This document shows positions 53,859 through 62,979 of a stretch of DNA of 64,000 nt, in pieces. The position numbers were made by a program, and so were the translations under genes. Numbering within the stretch: the stretch's first letter is position 1; each line of letters begins with the position of its first letter. This DNA is from JAUIAI01 sp045106815 (GTDB lineage Bacteria > Pseudomonadota > Gammaproteobacteria > Burkholderiales > Burkholderiaceae_E): contig JBGCFG010000030.1 in NCBI GenBank assembly GCA_045106815.1, positions 62,001 to 126,000 of the forward strand, given 5' to 3'. Under the pieces are notes generated by a model, which saw only the letters and a program-made list of their open reading frames with translations, was not told the origin of the DNA and did not search any database.

Positions 53859-54524
53859 CTATAGCTTTGCCATCAGTGAGGCTAAACGTTTCGGAAGATT
53901 GGCCGAACGCATAAGCAAGCCGTGACACGGCACGACGATTGTCGGCTGATCAGCCGTTATTTGTGCCTGCACCCACGCGCGATATGTTTGTTTGTTAGCA
54001 ATGCCCATGTTGGGAAAAGTACCCAGCATCTCCGGGATCGCAACTTCTAGGGCCCTTGGATTCTTAGCCCGTGCGTAAAACGCATCCACGACTATCCAGG
54101 CAACATCAGTCTTAGTCTTAACGCGTAACCAGCATTCACCCGTCTTCAGGCCCGGTGGCGCTAGCAGTTTCACGTGTTGGGGCAAGACACGTTTTAAGCC
54201 GCTTAGGTCATCGAATTGAAGCCCTGTTACACGCGTGAGTCTTTCCTGAGCATCCGGTGACGCAACGATGGATGCCTCAGGAAAGGCCTGCGCATACTCG
54301 GCCATCGCTTTGTTGTGATAGTGGTTTGGCGCCAGCAAGAATTTAACTTCCCCGAGCGAGTCAAGTTGTTCTCGTCCTGTTGCAGTTAACCCCAGTACCG
54401 GGCTAAACAGCATCACGCCTCCCCCTTTTAGTTTGATGACGGTACATCTGAGCGTGCCGCGCCTCGCGCACCACATGTTCGGCAGGCCGGGGATAGGTGC
54501 AAATTCTGAAAGCAACTGAGCCAT
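53859..54524 (-). CDS. DUF4336/metallo-beta-lactamase-like protein
   Basis: 221 residues from ATG 54524, with a GAGGAG site. An alpha-beta MBL-like pattern is suggested by FLLAPNHYHNKA and VPCHGLLMRS. The canonical HxHxDH is reduced to NHYHNK, so metal binding is uncertain, as in DUF4336 proteins. It is divergent from the TetR-family gene across 91 bp that hold a palindromic site, so it is probably under TetR control. Confidence 0.78.
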   Translation of the reverse strand: MAQLLSEFAPIPGLPNMWCARRGTLRCTVIKLKGGGVMLFSPVLGLTATGREQLDSLGEVKFLLAPNHYHNKAMAEYAQAFPEASIVASPDAQERLTRVTGLQFDDLSGLKRVLPQHVKLLAPPGLKTGECWLRVKTKTDVAWIVVDAFYARAKNPRALEVAIPEMLGTFPNMGIANKQTYRAWVQAQITADQPTIVVPCHGLLMRSANLPKRLASLMAKL

Positions 54525-54566
54525 GTTCAAATCTCCTCGACATGTTTTTGATCGATCACTCAAAAA

Positions 54567-54576
54567 CAGTATACTG
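54567..54576. promoter_or_regulatory. palindromic operator candidate for the TetR regulator
   Basis: CAGTATACTG is a perfect 10-bp palindrome in the 91-bp divergent promoter between the DUF4336 gene and the TetR gene. TATAC-type dyads are common in TetR operators; no second copy was seen. Confidence 0.4.
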
Positions 54577-54615
54577 ACTCATCTCAATCAGAATGTGAAG
54601 GGTATTTTTGATCTC

Positions 54616-55215
54616 ATGGCAAGACCTGCTGAATTTGTTCGCGCCCAGGCGCTGGAGGCCGCCATGCACGTATTTTGGGCGCAGGGCTATGAGGCAACCT
54701 CTATGCAAGATCTGGAAAGAGCCACTCGCTTGAAGCCTGGCAGCCTATACAACGCGTTTGGCAGCAAACGCAAATTGTTTAGCCAAGTGCTTGAGTTTTA
54801 TCGTGAGCAGGTTGTCGCAGAGCGCGTTAACGTTATTCTCAATCGCGGCAAGCCGCTCAACGGCATTGCCCGATTCTTTAACAGCACTTTCGAGCAAGTG
54901 CCGCCCGATCAGCTTCTTGGCTGCTTGCTGACCAATACCGCGACTGAAGAAGTCGCTGAAAACGAATTGATTCAAGCAACCGTGGCTGGCGGCATCGAGC
55001 AGATTCAGGTGGCGCTTGAGCGACGTTTGCGCGAGGCCAAGGCCGCAGGTTCAATCAGCCAAACGTCTAGTCCCGCTAAACTGGCTTTGCACCTCACGGC
55101 GTGCTATCAGGGCCTATGCGTTATGGGACGATTGAATCGTGACAAAGCGCAGTTAAAGTTGATTGCCGAACAAGCGCTTGCTTCCATCGCAAACCAAGGG
55201 AACCACGATGTCTAA
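54616..55215 (+). CDS. TetR/AcrR-family transcriptional regulator
   Basis: 199 residues from ATG 54616 (MARPAEF), a start typical of this family; an extension to 54523 crosses the divergent promoter and is unlikely. The N-terminal helix-turn-helix TSMQDLERATRLKPGSLYNAFGSKRKLF is clear and the C-terminal ligand domain is helical. It is followed by an SDR gene overlapping its stop by eight bases and diverges from the DUF4336 gene, so both are likely targets of repression. Confidence 0.9.
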   Translation: MARPAEFVRAQALEAAMHVFWAQGYEATSMQDLERATRLKPGSLYNAFGSKRKLFSQVLEFYREQVVAERVNVILNRGKPLNGIARFFNSTFEQVPPDQLLGCLLTNTATEEVAENELIQATVAGGIEQIQVALERRLREAKAAGSISQTSSPAKLALHLTACYQGLCVMGRLNRDKAQLKLIAEQALASIANQGNHDV

Positions 55216-56065
55216 AACGATTCTCATTACCGGCACTTCTTCTGGGCTTGGCACTAGCATTGCAGTTCAGGCTGCACAGGCTGGCCACACTGTTTATGCA
55301 TCGATGCGCAATGTCGGCAAGCGCGCCGCGCTGGACGCGGCAGCCACCAAGGCTGGTGTGTCTTTAGAAGTCCTGGCCCTAGATGTTCAAGATACCGTAA
55401 GCGTGAACACGGCTGTCGATCGCATCATCCATGAAAAGGGTCACCTTGATGTGTTGATCAACAACGCTGGCGCCGGTTTCGTTCGCTCAACCGAGCAGGC
55501 GAGTGAATCAGACATTCAGTGGGTCATGGATGTCAACTTTATGGGTGTCGTTCGCTGCACCAAGGCAGTGATGCCTCATATGCGCAAGGCCAGAGCCGGT
55601 CATGTCATCACGATCTCGTCCGTTGGGGGTTTGGTTGGCCAGCCGTTTAACGAGATCTATTGCGCTGCCAAGTTTGCGGTAGAGGGTTTTACCGAATCAT
55701 TGGCAAGCTATGTCACGCCGAGTTTTGGTATTCACTTCAGCACGATTGAACCTGGCGGTATCACATCGGATTTCGCTGCCAATGTGATGAAGCAGGTGCA
55801 GGACTCTGGCGGTATGCTCGAAGACGAGTACCTGCCTATCCTACAAAAATACGTGGGGGGCTCAAAAGGCCGGCAGGATGGTTCCGAGATCTATCAGACA
55901 CCTGACGAAGTCGCAGCGGTCGTGATGAACTGTGTTCAATCGGCTCAGCCTCCCATCAGGACGCGCACCTCCAAATGGTCAGAAACATTTGCCAAACTTA
56001 AAACCGACCTTGATCCAGATGGCAAGATGCAGCAGGCAAGCGTCATCAAACAGTTTCTGAGCTAG
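55208..56065 (+). CDS. short-chain dehydrogenase/reductase
   Basis: 285 residues from ATG 55208, with an AAGGGA site; overlaps the TetR stop by eight bases. Classical SDR: TGTSSGLG cofactor motif (9-16), NNAGAG (86-91), Ser138, and Y151-x-x-x-K155. Reduction or oxidation of a carbonyl with NAD(P)(H); the substrate is unknown, and it is presumably the effector-linked target of the TetR regulator. Confidence 0.93.
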   Translation: MSKTILITGTSSGLGTSIAVQAAQAGHTVYASMRNVGKRAALDAAATKAGVSLEVLALDVQDTVSVNTAVDRIIHEKGHLDVLINNAGAGFVRSTEQASESDIQWVMDVNFMGVVRCTKAVMPHMRKARAGHVITISSVGGLVGQPFNEIYCAAKFAVEGFTESLASYVTPSFGIHFSTIEPGGITSDFAANVMKQVQDSGGMLEDEYLPILQKYVGGSKGRQDGSEIYQTPDEVAAVVMNCVQSAQPPIRTRTSKWSETFAKLKTDLDPDGKMQQASVIKQFLS

Positions 56066-56135
56066 GGACTTCCTTAACAATGGCTGGTGTTCAGGTATTA
56101 CCTAGGACCCAAAACAACACAAGGAGACATCAAAC

Positions 56136-57275
56136 GTGGGAGCGGAATCATTTGACTATGTCATCGTCGGTGCCGGCATTGCAGGTGCGTCGGTTGGCTA
56201 CTTTCTAGCGCCCCATGCGCGGGTGCTCCTGCTTGAGCGGGAGTCACAGCCCGGGTATCACTCAACCGGACGTTCAGCCGCCGCGTATGTTGAAAGCTAC
56301 GGACCGCCGCAAGTGCGCGCGCTAACCCGTGCGAGTGGATCATTTCTGAAAACGCCACCTCAAGGTTTTACTGATCATCCGGTTCTTACGCCGCGCGCCA
56401 CCATGCTAGTTGGTTCGCCAGGCCAGGAGGCCGATATGCAGGCACTTTATGACGAATTACGTGAGGCGAGTGATCAAGTCGTGCTGATGTCGGCCGACGA
56501 AGTTTGCAAGCGGGTGCCTGTGTTTAAGCCTGAACAAGTCATTGGTGCCGTCCTTGATCCCGGCTCTTCAGACATTGACGTCGACAGCTTGCACCAGGGG
56601 TACCTCAAAGGGTTTCGCCAGGCCGGGGGTGAACTGCGCTGCAACGCTGACGTCACCACGCTTGAGCGCCGCGAGGACTCATGGATCATCCATACCGCGA
56701 ATCAGAGCGTCTCAACACCTGTCGTGATCAATGCCGCCGGTGCATGGGGAGACGAGCTTGCGAACAAAGCCGGGGTCGCGCCGATTAGTCTGCAACCGAA
56801 GCGTCGGTCCGCATTTGTCTTTCAACCGCCCGAGCAGATTGACTTTGCTGACTGGCCGCTAACGGTGGGCGTGGGCGAAGACTGGTACATCAAGCCTGAA
56901 TCGGGTCTGCTGCTGGGCTCACCGGCAAACGCGGACAACTGCGCACCGCAAGACGTGCAACCAGAAGAACTCGACATCGCCCTGGGGATTGATCGAATTC
57001 AATCCATGACTCAACTAACTATCCGGCGGCCTGAGCGAACCTGGGCAGGCCTTCGCACATTTGCGCCTGACGGCTGTCTGGTTGGCGGCTTCGATGAACA
57101 AGTAAGCGGGTTTTTCTGGTTGGTGGCTCAAGGCGGCTATGGCATTCAGACCTCCGCCGCGATGGGCGAAGCCTGCGCCTCACTGGTTCGCGGCCAGGCC
57201 GTTCCCGAGCACCTCGCACAACATGGTATCAACGCACAACTCCTGGGGCCGGCCCGGTTATCGCAGCCAAGCTAA
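56136..57275 (+). CDS. FAD-dependent D-amino-acid dehydrogenase-like protein (DauA-related)
   Basis: 379 residues from GTG 56136, with an AAGGAG site. FAD motif VIVGAGIAGASVGYF at about 8-22 and blocks GYHSTGRSAA, QPKRRSAFVF, LLGSPANADN and QGGYGIQTSAAMGEA align closely by eye with Pseudomonas aeruginosa D-arginine dehydrogenase as I recall it. The residue equivalent to its guanidinium-binding Glu87 appears to be Thr (PRATMLV), and His48 appears to be Ala, so D-Arg is an unlikely preferred substrate. The conserved arginines in PKRRSAF and TIRRPERTW, which bind the carboxylate region, are present. An M81 peptidase gene follows 65 bp on. Confidence 0.88.
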   Translation: MGAESFDYVIVGAGIAGASVGYFLAPHARVLLLERESQPGYHSTGRSAAAYVESYGPPQVRALTRASGSFLKTPPQGFTDHPVLTPRATMLVGSPGQEADMQALYDELREASDQVVLMSADEVCKRVPVFKPEQVIGAVLDPGSSDIDVDSLHQGYLKGFRQAGGELRCNADVTTLERREDSWIIHTANQSVSTPVVINAAGAWGDELANKAGVAPISLQPKRRSAFVFQPPEQIDFADWPLTVGVGEDWYIKPESGLLLGSPANADNCAPQDVQPEELDIALGIDRIQSMTQLTIRRPERTWAGLRTFAPDGCLVGGFDEQVSGFFWLVAQGGYGIQTSAAMGEACASLVRGQAVPEHLAQHGINAQLLGPARLSQPS

Positions 57276-57340
57276 TGCAGACAAGCCAAGGCAATCGGTC
57301 ACACCGCTCAGCCCTCACCATCTAACCAGGCGCGCTCACG

Positions 57341-58783
57341 ATGAAAGTCTTCACCGCTTCGCTCGCAACCGAAACCAATACTTTTGCGCCCTGCCCAACC
57401 GGGATGCGGGGCTTTCAGGAAGTGTTCTATCCCGCGGGCACTCACCCCAGTGAAGTCACGCTGTTTTCTGGCCCGCTGGCAGCGCTGCGCGAAAAGTCCG
57501 CTGAGTTGAACCTGCAAGTAATCGAAGGGCTGGTCACAGCCGCGCAGCCCAGCGGCACAACAACCCGGCGAACCTATGAAAGCTTGCGCGATCAGATCCT
57601 TGATGATCTAAAAGCAGCCGGCGAGGTTCAACTCGTTTTGCTTGGCTTGCATGGCGCGATGGTGGCTGACGGTTACGATGATTGCGAAGGAGATCTGCTG
57701 GCCAGGGTCCGTGAAATCGTCGGGTCGAACACGGTGATTGGCGCAACGACCGATCCTCACTGTCATCTCACGCCGCTCATGATCGAACAGGCAGATGTGC
57801 TGGTTATATGGAAAGAGTATCCGCACACCGACATTCTGGAACGTGCCCATGAGTTGATCGACCTGTGTGTTGGCAAAGCAACTGGCCGTTTGAATCCCAT
57901 CGCCGCCATGATTGACTGCCAAATGATCACGATGATTCACACCACTCGCGAGCCTGGCCTGAGTCTGGTGAAAAGGCTTAAGTCATGTGAAGGGCAAAAC
58001 AGCATCTTGTCTGTATCAGTCGCGCATGGTTTCCCATGGGGCGACGTCCCCGAAATGGGGACTAAGGTATTGGTATACGCTAACGACGATGCTCCCAAAG
58101 CGCAAGCACTAGCCAGACAGTTAGCCGATGAAGTGATCGCCATGCGCGATGATCTGCAGATTGATTTTGCAGACATCGATAGCGCGCTGGATCAAGCGCT
58201 CGCCGAGCGCAAAGGCCCTGTTGTCATTTCTGACGGGGCCGACAATCCTGGTGGTGGTGCTGCAAGCGACTCAACGTTTTTCATTCGTCGAATGATCGAG
58301 CGCAACATTAAGTCTGCAGCGGTCGGACCGGTGTGGGACCCAGTCGCAGTAAACATTGCAACCGATGCTGGTCTGGGAGCGCGACTTGAGCTCCGAGTAG
58401 GCGGAAAAATTGGTCCGCTGTCGGGCGACCCAATCGATCTGCATTGCACTGTCAAAGGCCTAGCCACTGACCTGAAAATGACCGGCATGGCAGAAGGCAC
58501 CAGCATTGATTGCGGAGACTGCGCGCTGATTGAAGTTGATGGCTTGGAAATTGTGCTGTTCAGTCTTCGCAATCAAGCCATGGGAACTGACATGTTCACC
58601 CAGCTCGGTTGCGATTTACAGACCAAGCAAGTAATCGTAGTCAAATCCTCGCAGCACTTTTATGCGCATTTCTCCAAAGTTGCAAGTAAGGTCATCTATG
58701 CCACGGCTCCTGGCACCGTTACCCTCGATCTAAACATGCTCAACTACGAGAAAATCCGTCGCCCCAAGTGGCCGCTTACGTAA
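57341..58783 (+). CDS. M81 family metallopeptidase (MlrC-like)
   Basis: 480 residues, the size of MlrC-domain proteins. ATETNTFAP at the N-terminus, GLHGAMV, DPHCHLT (candidate metal ligands) and WKEYPHTDILERA are characteristic; the C-terminal MlrC domain contains SDGADNPGGGAASDSTF. MlrC of Sphingomonas cleaves linear microcystin and its Adda-containing tetrapeptide, but most homologues act on unknown, often D-residue-containing, peptides. The neighbouring D-amino-acid flavoenzyme supports such a role by context. Confidence 0.88.
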   Translation: MKVFTASLATETNTFAPCPTGMRGFQEVFYPAGTHPSEVTLFSGPLAALREKSAELNLQVIEGLVTAAQPSGTTTRRTYESLRDQILDDLKAAGEVQLVLLGLHGAMVADGYDDCEGDLLARVREIVGSNTVIGATTDPHCHLTPLMIEQADVLVIWKEYPHTDILERAHELIDLCVGKATGRLNPIAAMIDCQMITMIHTTREPGLSLVKRLKSCEGQNSILSVSVAHGFPWGDVPEMGTKVLVYANDDAPKAQALARQLADEVIAMRDDLQIDFADIDSALDQALAERKGPVVISDGADNPGGGAASDSTFFIRRMIERNIKSAAVGPVWDPVAVNIATDAGLGARLELRVGGKIGPLSGDPIDLHCTVKGLATDLKMTGMAEGTSIDCGDCALIEVDGLEIVLFSLRNQAMGTDMFTQLGCDLQTKQVIVVKSSQHFYAHFSKVASKVIYATAPGTVTLDLNMLNYEKIRRPKWPLT

Positions 58784-58817
58784 GCCGAATGCGCTCGAGT
58801 TGGCGTCTGATAGCACA

Positions 58818-59786
58818 ATGAAACATATCCCTACCCCACTTCTGATTGCGCTCATTGCTTTGCAAATAGGTGCAGCCAGTAGCCTGTTGGCGGCAGAACC
58901 CCCTCAATCGAAAGGCCAGTCGCGCTGGGTGGATCTATCTACTTCCGGACGAGGCATTTTGACAGCCAAACAATACTCGGGCGGCATTGCTCATCAACTC
59001 AGCCAGCGATGGGTCAGGCACACAAAGATCAAACCAGAGGAATACGAGCGCAGAGTACGAGCAGGTCAGACCGCCCTCTATACAGTTGAACCTGGGTCCG
59101 AAGAAGTGATGCAAAAGCCGTTTCCCAACGGCAAGTTGTATGGCCGAACGATTCAGACCAGCAACGGCGAGCGAGCGTTTTCAATGGTCGTGATCTGCGA
59201 GTCACGAAATCGCAGCCGCTTCTTTGAACTCTGGGGCGAACGCAACTTTATCCTGGGTGAAGACTCAACACCCATCGTAGACTTTGTCACAGCAGCGGGG
59301 AAAGGTTGCGGCAATCGGCTCAATAAGCGCGCCAGCAAATTGCCTGCGAGTTCAGCACCGTCTACAAACAGGCTTGCCGCATTTCTCGCGCCATCGCCCT
59401 GGCAAGAAATCAACAGCAGTGCGCCAGCACGATATAGCGATGCACCTGCCAGACATTTCAAGCTGGATGATCTTTACGATGTCACCATTGAGAAAGCCGT
59501 CGGGCCTGATGGCCGCACGCTAACCAAGTGGGCGTTTAACTGGCTGGAAGTCCACATGAATAGGGGCGACATTGCAGATCGTTCACTGATGTTTTGGGAG
59601 CGCGAAAATTCGCAGCTTTATGGCATGACTATCGTCACGCTCGCTGAAGGTCAAAAGGCTCGCATGTTCTGGCTGTGGTCTAAAAACCCTGCTGAGCGAT
59701 TGGTGATGACAGTCATCCCTCATCGCAAACCTAACAAGCAGGAAAGACAGTACGTGCTTAATTTGCTTGGTCGTTTCCCACCATAG
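58818..59786 (+). CDS. exported protein of unknown function
   Basis: 322 residues from ATG 58818; a TTG at 58800 is the alternative. Signal peptide (hydrophobic about 6-22, ending SLLAAEP). The chain may contain two related halves: VVICESRNRSRFFELWGERN at about 115-135 and MTIVTLAEGQKARMFWLWSKNP in the second half look like repeats of one fold. No family is recognised. It lies 34 bp after the M81 gene. Confidence 0.65.
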   Translation: MKHIPTPLLIALIALQIGAASSLLAAEPPQSKGQSRWVDLSTSGRGILTAKQYSGGIAHQLSQRWVRHTKIKPEEYERRVRAGQTALYTVEPGSEEVMQKPFPNGKLYGRTIQTSNGERAFSMVVICESRNRSRFFELWGERNFILGEDSTPIVDFVTAAGKGCGNRLNKRASKLPASSAPSTNRLAAFLAPSPWQEINSSAPARYSDAPARHFKLDDLYDVTIEKAVGPDGRTLTKWAFNWLEVHMNRGDIADRSLMFWERENSQLYGMTIVTLAEGQKARMFWLWSKNPAERLVMTVIPHRKPNKQERQYVLNLLGRFPP

Positions 59787-59876
59787 TCTTGGGTCTTGGC
59801 GCATCAGTTCAATGACGGCAGACACAGCAGTCACCGATATGCGATCATCTTTTCCTGAAAAGCAACGGAGCCTGAA

Positions 59877-60371
59877 ATGCCTACACTGCGCAATGCAACC
59901 GAGCGCGACTTTCCAGCCATTGTTGAGCTGAACCTGGCCGAGGTGCAGCACACCAGCCCGATGTCTCTGACAAGGTTGACTGAACTTGTGCGGATGTCTG
60001 CTTATTGCAAAGTTGCCGAGGTAGACAATGTAGTGGGAGGATTTCTATTGGCATTCCGCGAAGGCACTGAGTACGATAGCGACAACTATCAATGGTTCTG
60101 TCGCGAGCTCAGCCGTTTCGTCTATGTTGACCGCATTGTCGTGGGCAAGTCCCTGGCGGGCCAGGGGGTTGGCGGAGCATTCTATAAAGACCTGTTTGGT
60201 TTTGCACGCGACAGTCAGGTGGACAGCGTCACGTGTGAGTACAACATCACACCTCCCAATCTGCCATCCAAAGCATTTCATGACAAATTTGGCTTTCAGG
60301 AAATGGGCACCCAGTGGGTCGCCAATAACACCAAGCAAGTCTCCTTGCAGATGAGCAAGGTTCAGTTGTGA
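59877..60371 (+). CDS. GNAT family N-acetyltransferase
   Basis: 164 residues. RIVVGKSLAGQGVGGAFYKDLF is the acetyl-CoA-binding motif A, followed by FHDKFGFQEMGTQ. A GGAG site precedes ATG 59877. Overlaps the following gene by four bases, so they are co-expressed. The substrate is unknown. Confidence 0.88.
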   Translation: MPTLRNATERDFPAIVELNLAEVQHTSPMSLTRLTELVRMSAYCKVAEVDNVVGGFLLAFREGTEYDSDNYQWFCRELSRFVYVDRIVVGKSLAGQGVGGAFYKDLFGFARDSQVDSVTCEYNITPPNLPSKAFHDKFGFQEMGTQWVANNTKQVSLQMSKVQL

Positions 60372-60823
60372 ACCAGGTCAAGGCAACAACGCTGCCGGCG
60401 TTCAGCGAACTGCACCAGCGAATCATTGAAGGCGACTTTATCGATTGCTATGGTGTTCCCTCTGCAATGCCGCCGCGCCGAGCCGCAGAGGTCATCACCC
60501 ATTTTCCTTCCTGGGCGCGCGGTCTGCTCGTGATACGCCGGTTAATTACGGCGCCATTCGGCTTGTCCAATGATGGTCCACAAGCGTCGGACAAACTGGG
60601 TCCATTTCCAGTCGAAAGCGAAACGAATCAAGAATTAGTCGCAGGGTTCAACGACAAGCATCTGAACTTCAGAGTGTCTGTGATTTCACACGCAGGGCAG
60701 GTTTATCTCAGCACATGGGTACGGCCCAATCATTGGAGTGGTCGGGTTTATCTGGCCGTCATCATGCCGTTTCACATTTTGATTGCACGCAATGCGCTCA
60801 AGCGGGTCGCAGCCGCATCCTGA
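60368..60823 (+). CDS. DUF2867-type protein
   Basis: 151 residues from GTG 60368, overlapping the GNAT stop (GTGA). DCYGVPSAMPPRRAAEVI and LGPFPVESETNQELVAGFNDKHLNFRVSV resemble DUF2867 proteins; the function of that family is unknown to me. A C-terminal hydrophobic segment (YLAVIMPFHILIARNAL) is present. No signal peptide. Confidence 0.72.
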   Translation: MNQVKATTLPAFSELHQRIIEGDFIDCYGVPSAMPPRRAAEVITHFPSWARGLLVIRRLITAPFGLSNDGPQASDKLGPFPVESETNQELVAGFNDKHLNFRVSVISHAGQVYLSTWVRPNHWSGRVYLAVIMPFHILIARNALKRVAAAS

Positions 60824-60858
60824 ATCGCCAATCTACCTGGGCCGGACACAGAATTAGT

Positions 60859-61257
60859 TCAAGCGCTTAGCTCAGCCAGCGCTGACATTGCTTGCTCAGC
60901 GAACTCGCTCGGTACAAACAGATGATCATGAAATGACCCGGCAATTACATTCGCACTAATCCCATGCTCGGTCAGTTTGGCTGAGACGGCAGCCGTCAAG
61001 CCCACAGCCTCAAGACTTGAGTGCACCGTTAACGTGATGCGCCTAAAGGTGCTTTCTGACCCCAACTGAAATTCGTCTGCTTTGGATCGCGGAATGACGA
61101 GCGTCAACCCTTCTTTCTCCATGATGGCTGCAACCGGCTCGAACTCCGGACATGACCCATATGGCGACCCGGCGACTGTCAGGAAAACGAATTCACCCTC
61201 CGTGAGTTCTGGAGATAGCTGCTGCAATAGGGCATCCAGGTCTTTTCCGCCTTGCAT
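60859..61257 (-). CDS. ACT-domain protein
   Basis: 132 residues. Two ACT-like modules: FVFLTVAGSPYG and TLVIPRSKADEFQL, then RRITLTVHSSLEAVGLTAAVSAKL with GISANVIAGSFHDHLFVP. This arrangement is typical of small CASTOR/ACT_7-type proteins that bind amino acids. No catalytic domain is attached. It is on its own on the minus strand. Confidence 0.82.
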   Translation of the reverse strand: MQGGKDLDALLQQLSPELTEGEFVFLTVAGSPYGSCPEFEPVAAIMEKEGLTLVIPRSKADEFQLGSESTFRRITLTVHSSLEAVGLTAAVSAKLTEHGISANVIAGSFHDHLFVPSEFAEQAMSALAELSA

Positions 61258-61527
61258 ATCGGAGGTTGTCCATCGTTAAATCGGCTTGGGTCCCCAAGAC
61301 TAACGTGGAACGGAGTCTTCTGCGAGAGCTTGAAGTTTCAAAACCCTCGGCCAGTTTCTGGTGGTGACTTCGACTCCAGCGGTCTTTGTGACCGCATTAA
61401 TGCACTTTGAGTTAACAGCACCGTTTGGGGGTCACAGTTTTGTCGTCACCCTTAGGCTCGTTTTGATGCCATGTGGACTACTTCGGGTCCCCAGCCCGAT
61501 CAAACATGGACCGAGCGATCAGTACGC

Positions 61528-61869
61528 CTAACTAGGCGAATGCTTGCCTAGCAGGAATGACGCGGCCTGACCCTGCGACTTTGCGAGAATAACGAGCAAA
61601 TAGGGCGCCAAGAACAGCATGCCGCCCACCAAGGCGAAGCCCGCAAGCCCATAGCCTGACCACGAAAAACCATGACGCCAGCTGATCCAGATTGCTGACA
61701 AGAGCAAAAAGAACGAGAAATCAAGATTGAATTGCCCTTGCCACGATTGCTCCAGGATGGCGCCAATAAACTCGGGTAGCAAGCCCCAGCCATCATGGCT
61801 CACAACAATCGCCGTATAGCCCAGGATGCTCAGAAATAGCACGATTAGTAGTACCCGCAACCACCCCAT
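61528..61869 (-). CDS. small membrane protein of unknown function
   Basis: 113 residues with three hydrophobic segments (about 4-22, 48-65, 74-98), so an inner-membrane protein. A GGAGG site seven bases upstream of ATG 61869 supports translation. No recognisable family. The 270-bp stretch to its left (61258-61527) contains no gene I can support. Confidence 0.6.
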   Translation of the reverse strand: MGWLRVLLIVLFLSILGYTAIVVSHDGWGLLPEFIGAILEQSWQGQFNLDFSFFLLLSAIWISWRHGFSWSGYGLAGFALVGGMLFLAPYLLVILAKSQGQAASFLLGKHSPS

Positions 61870-62085
61870 TTGAATCCCTCCGGTATATTTGCACTCGATT
61901 TGGCGCTAGCCTGCACCCAATCAACAGACAGTAGTATTGGGCGAGTTTGGTAGGTCCTGCAATTACCTGTGACGTCATCAACCAGCGATGACACGAGCAG
62001 ATGCGTTGCGCCGTTATTCATATGATTCGAATTCATACCGACTTCGTCGAAGGCAGCGAGTCAGGCAACCAAAATGGGACGAACA

Positions 62086-62499
62086 ATGAGCAAAATTGAA
62101 GGGGGATGCTTATGTGGCTCGGTTCGCTATGAATGTGCTGCTGAGCCACTCATGACAGCGGTGTGCCATTGCACACACTGCCAGAAGCAAACCGGGACGA
62201 GTTTCTCCATCTTGGTGGCCGTGCCGCAGGCCGACTTGAATATTTCTGGAACAACCAGAGCCTTTCAAGATACGGGCGACAGTGGCAACCCCGTGGAGCG
62301 GCATTTTTGCCCTGATTGCGGCTCGCCCATTTATTCCAGAGTGACCGCTTTGCCGGACCGATTGTTTATCAAGGCCGGCACACTTGACGATACGAGCTGG
62401 TTAAAACCTGTTGCCCATATCTATTGCGATTCAGCGCAATCATGGGTTGATATTGCTTCCGATGTGCCGCAGTTTGCCGGCGCAGCCAACCGAGGATAG
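62086..62499 (+). CDS. GFA-family (glutathione-dependent formaldehyde-activating enzyme-like) protein
   Basis: 137 residues from ATG 62086 (an earlier ATG at 62074 is in frame). The zinc-binding set is complete: GGCLCGSVRYEC, CHCTHCQ and FCPDCGSPIYS. The family was named for Gfa of Paracoccus, but most members have other unknown roles. Three bases separate it from the DM13 gene, giving an operon with that and the TIM-barrel gene. Confidence 0.92.
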   Translation: MSKIEGGCLCGSVRYECAAEPLMTAVCHCTHCQKQTGTSFSILVAVPQADLNISGTTRAFQDTGDSGNPVERHFCPDCGSPIYSRVTALPDRLFIKAGTLDDTSWLKPVAHIYCDSAQSWVDIASDVPQFAGAANRG

Positions 62500-62502
62500 A
62501 AA

Positions 62503-62979
62503 ATGAGTTTTATGCGTTTTGTTGGACTATCAATTTCCCACCTTGCCTTTGCTGGTGCTGGCTTTGCCGGTGGCATCTACGCCTTGCCGATTTTAATTGC
62601 GCCAGACTCACCCACCGTTGAAGCAGTTGATGCAGTCGCCGCAAATGCTCAGTTTAAAGGCGAGTTTAAGCGTGAACTAGCCGGCAGCGATGCGTTGCAC
62701 TGGGGAGAAGGTAGCGTCGCAATTTCAAGCACAGCGATCTCCCATATGGGCGAGCTAGCGCCCGGTCCGGACTATAAGCTTTACCTGTCACCTGAGTTTG
62801 TTGAAACCGAAGAAGAATTTGAGAAACTGAAATCCAAGATGGCCAGGGTTGGCGATGTTAAGACCTTTACCAACTTCGTTGTTGATGTGCCTTCAAGCAT
62901 TGATGTCAGTCAGTACAACACCGTTGTGATCTGGTGTGAAGCCTTTGGTGAGTTTATTACGGCAACCACTTACCAATGA
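62503..62979 (+). CDS. DM13-domain exported protein
   Basis: 158 residues. An N-terminal hydrophobic helix (about 8-32) anchors or exports the protein; the DM13 domain (about 50-156) has HWGEGSV, DYKLYLSP and the conserved cysteine in VVIWCEAFGEFI, which is thought to be the redox residue of the domain. Located between GFA and TIM-barrel genes; a 4-bp overlap links it to the latter. Confidence 0.88.
   Translation: MSFMRFVGLSISHLAFAGAGFAGGIYALPILIAPDSPTVEAVDAVAANAQFKGEFKRELAGSDALHWGEGSVAISSTAISHMGELAPGPDYKLYLSPEFVETEEEFEKLKSKMARVGDVKTFTNFVVDVPSSIDVSQYNTVVIWCEAFGEFITATTYQ

Noticed and set aside
61258..61527. 270-bp gap with possible degenerate coding sequence on the plus strand (around 61390-61530)
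   Set aside because: The frame is short, has no ribosome-binding site and matches no family I know.
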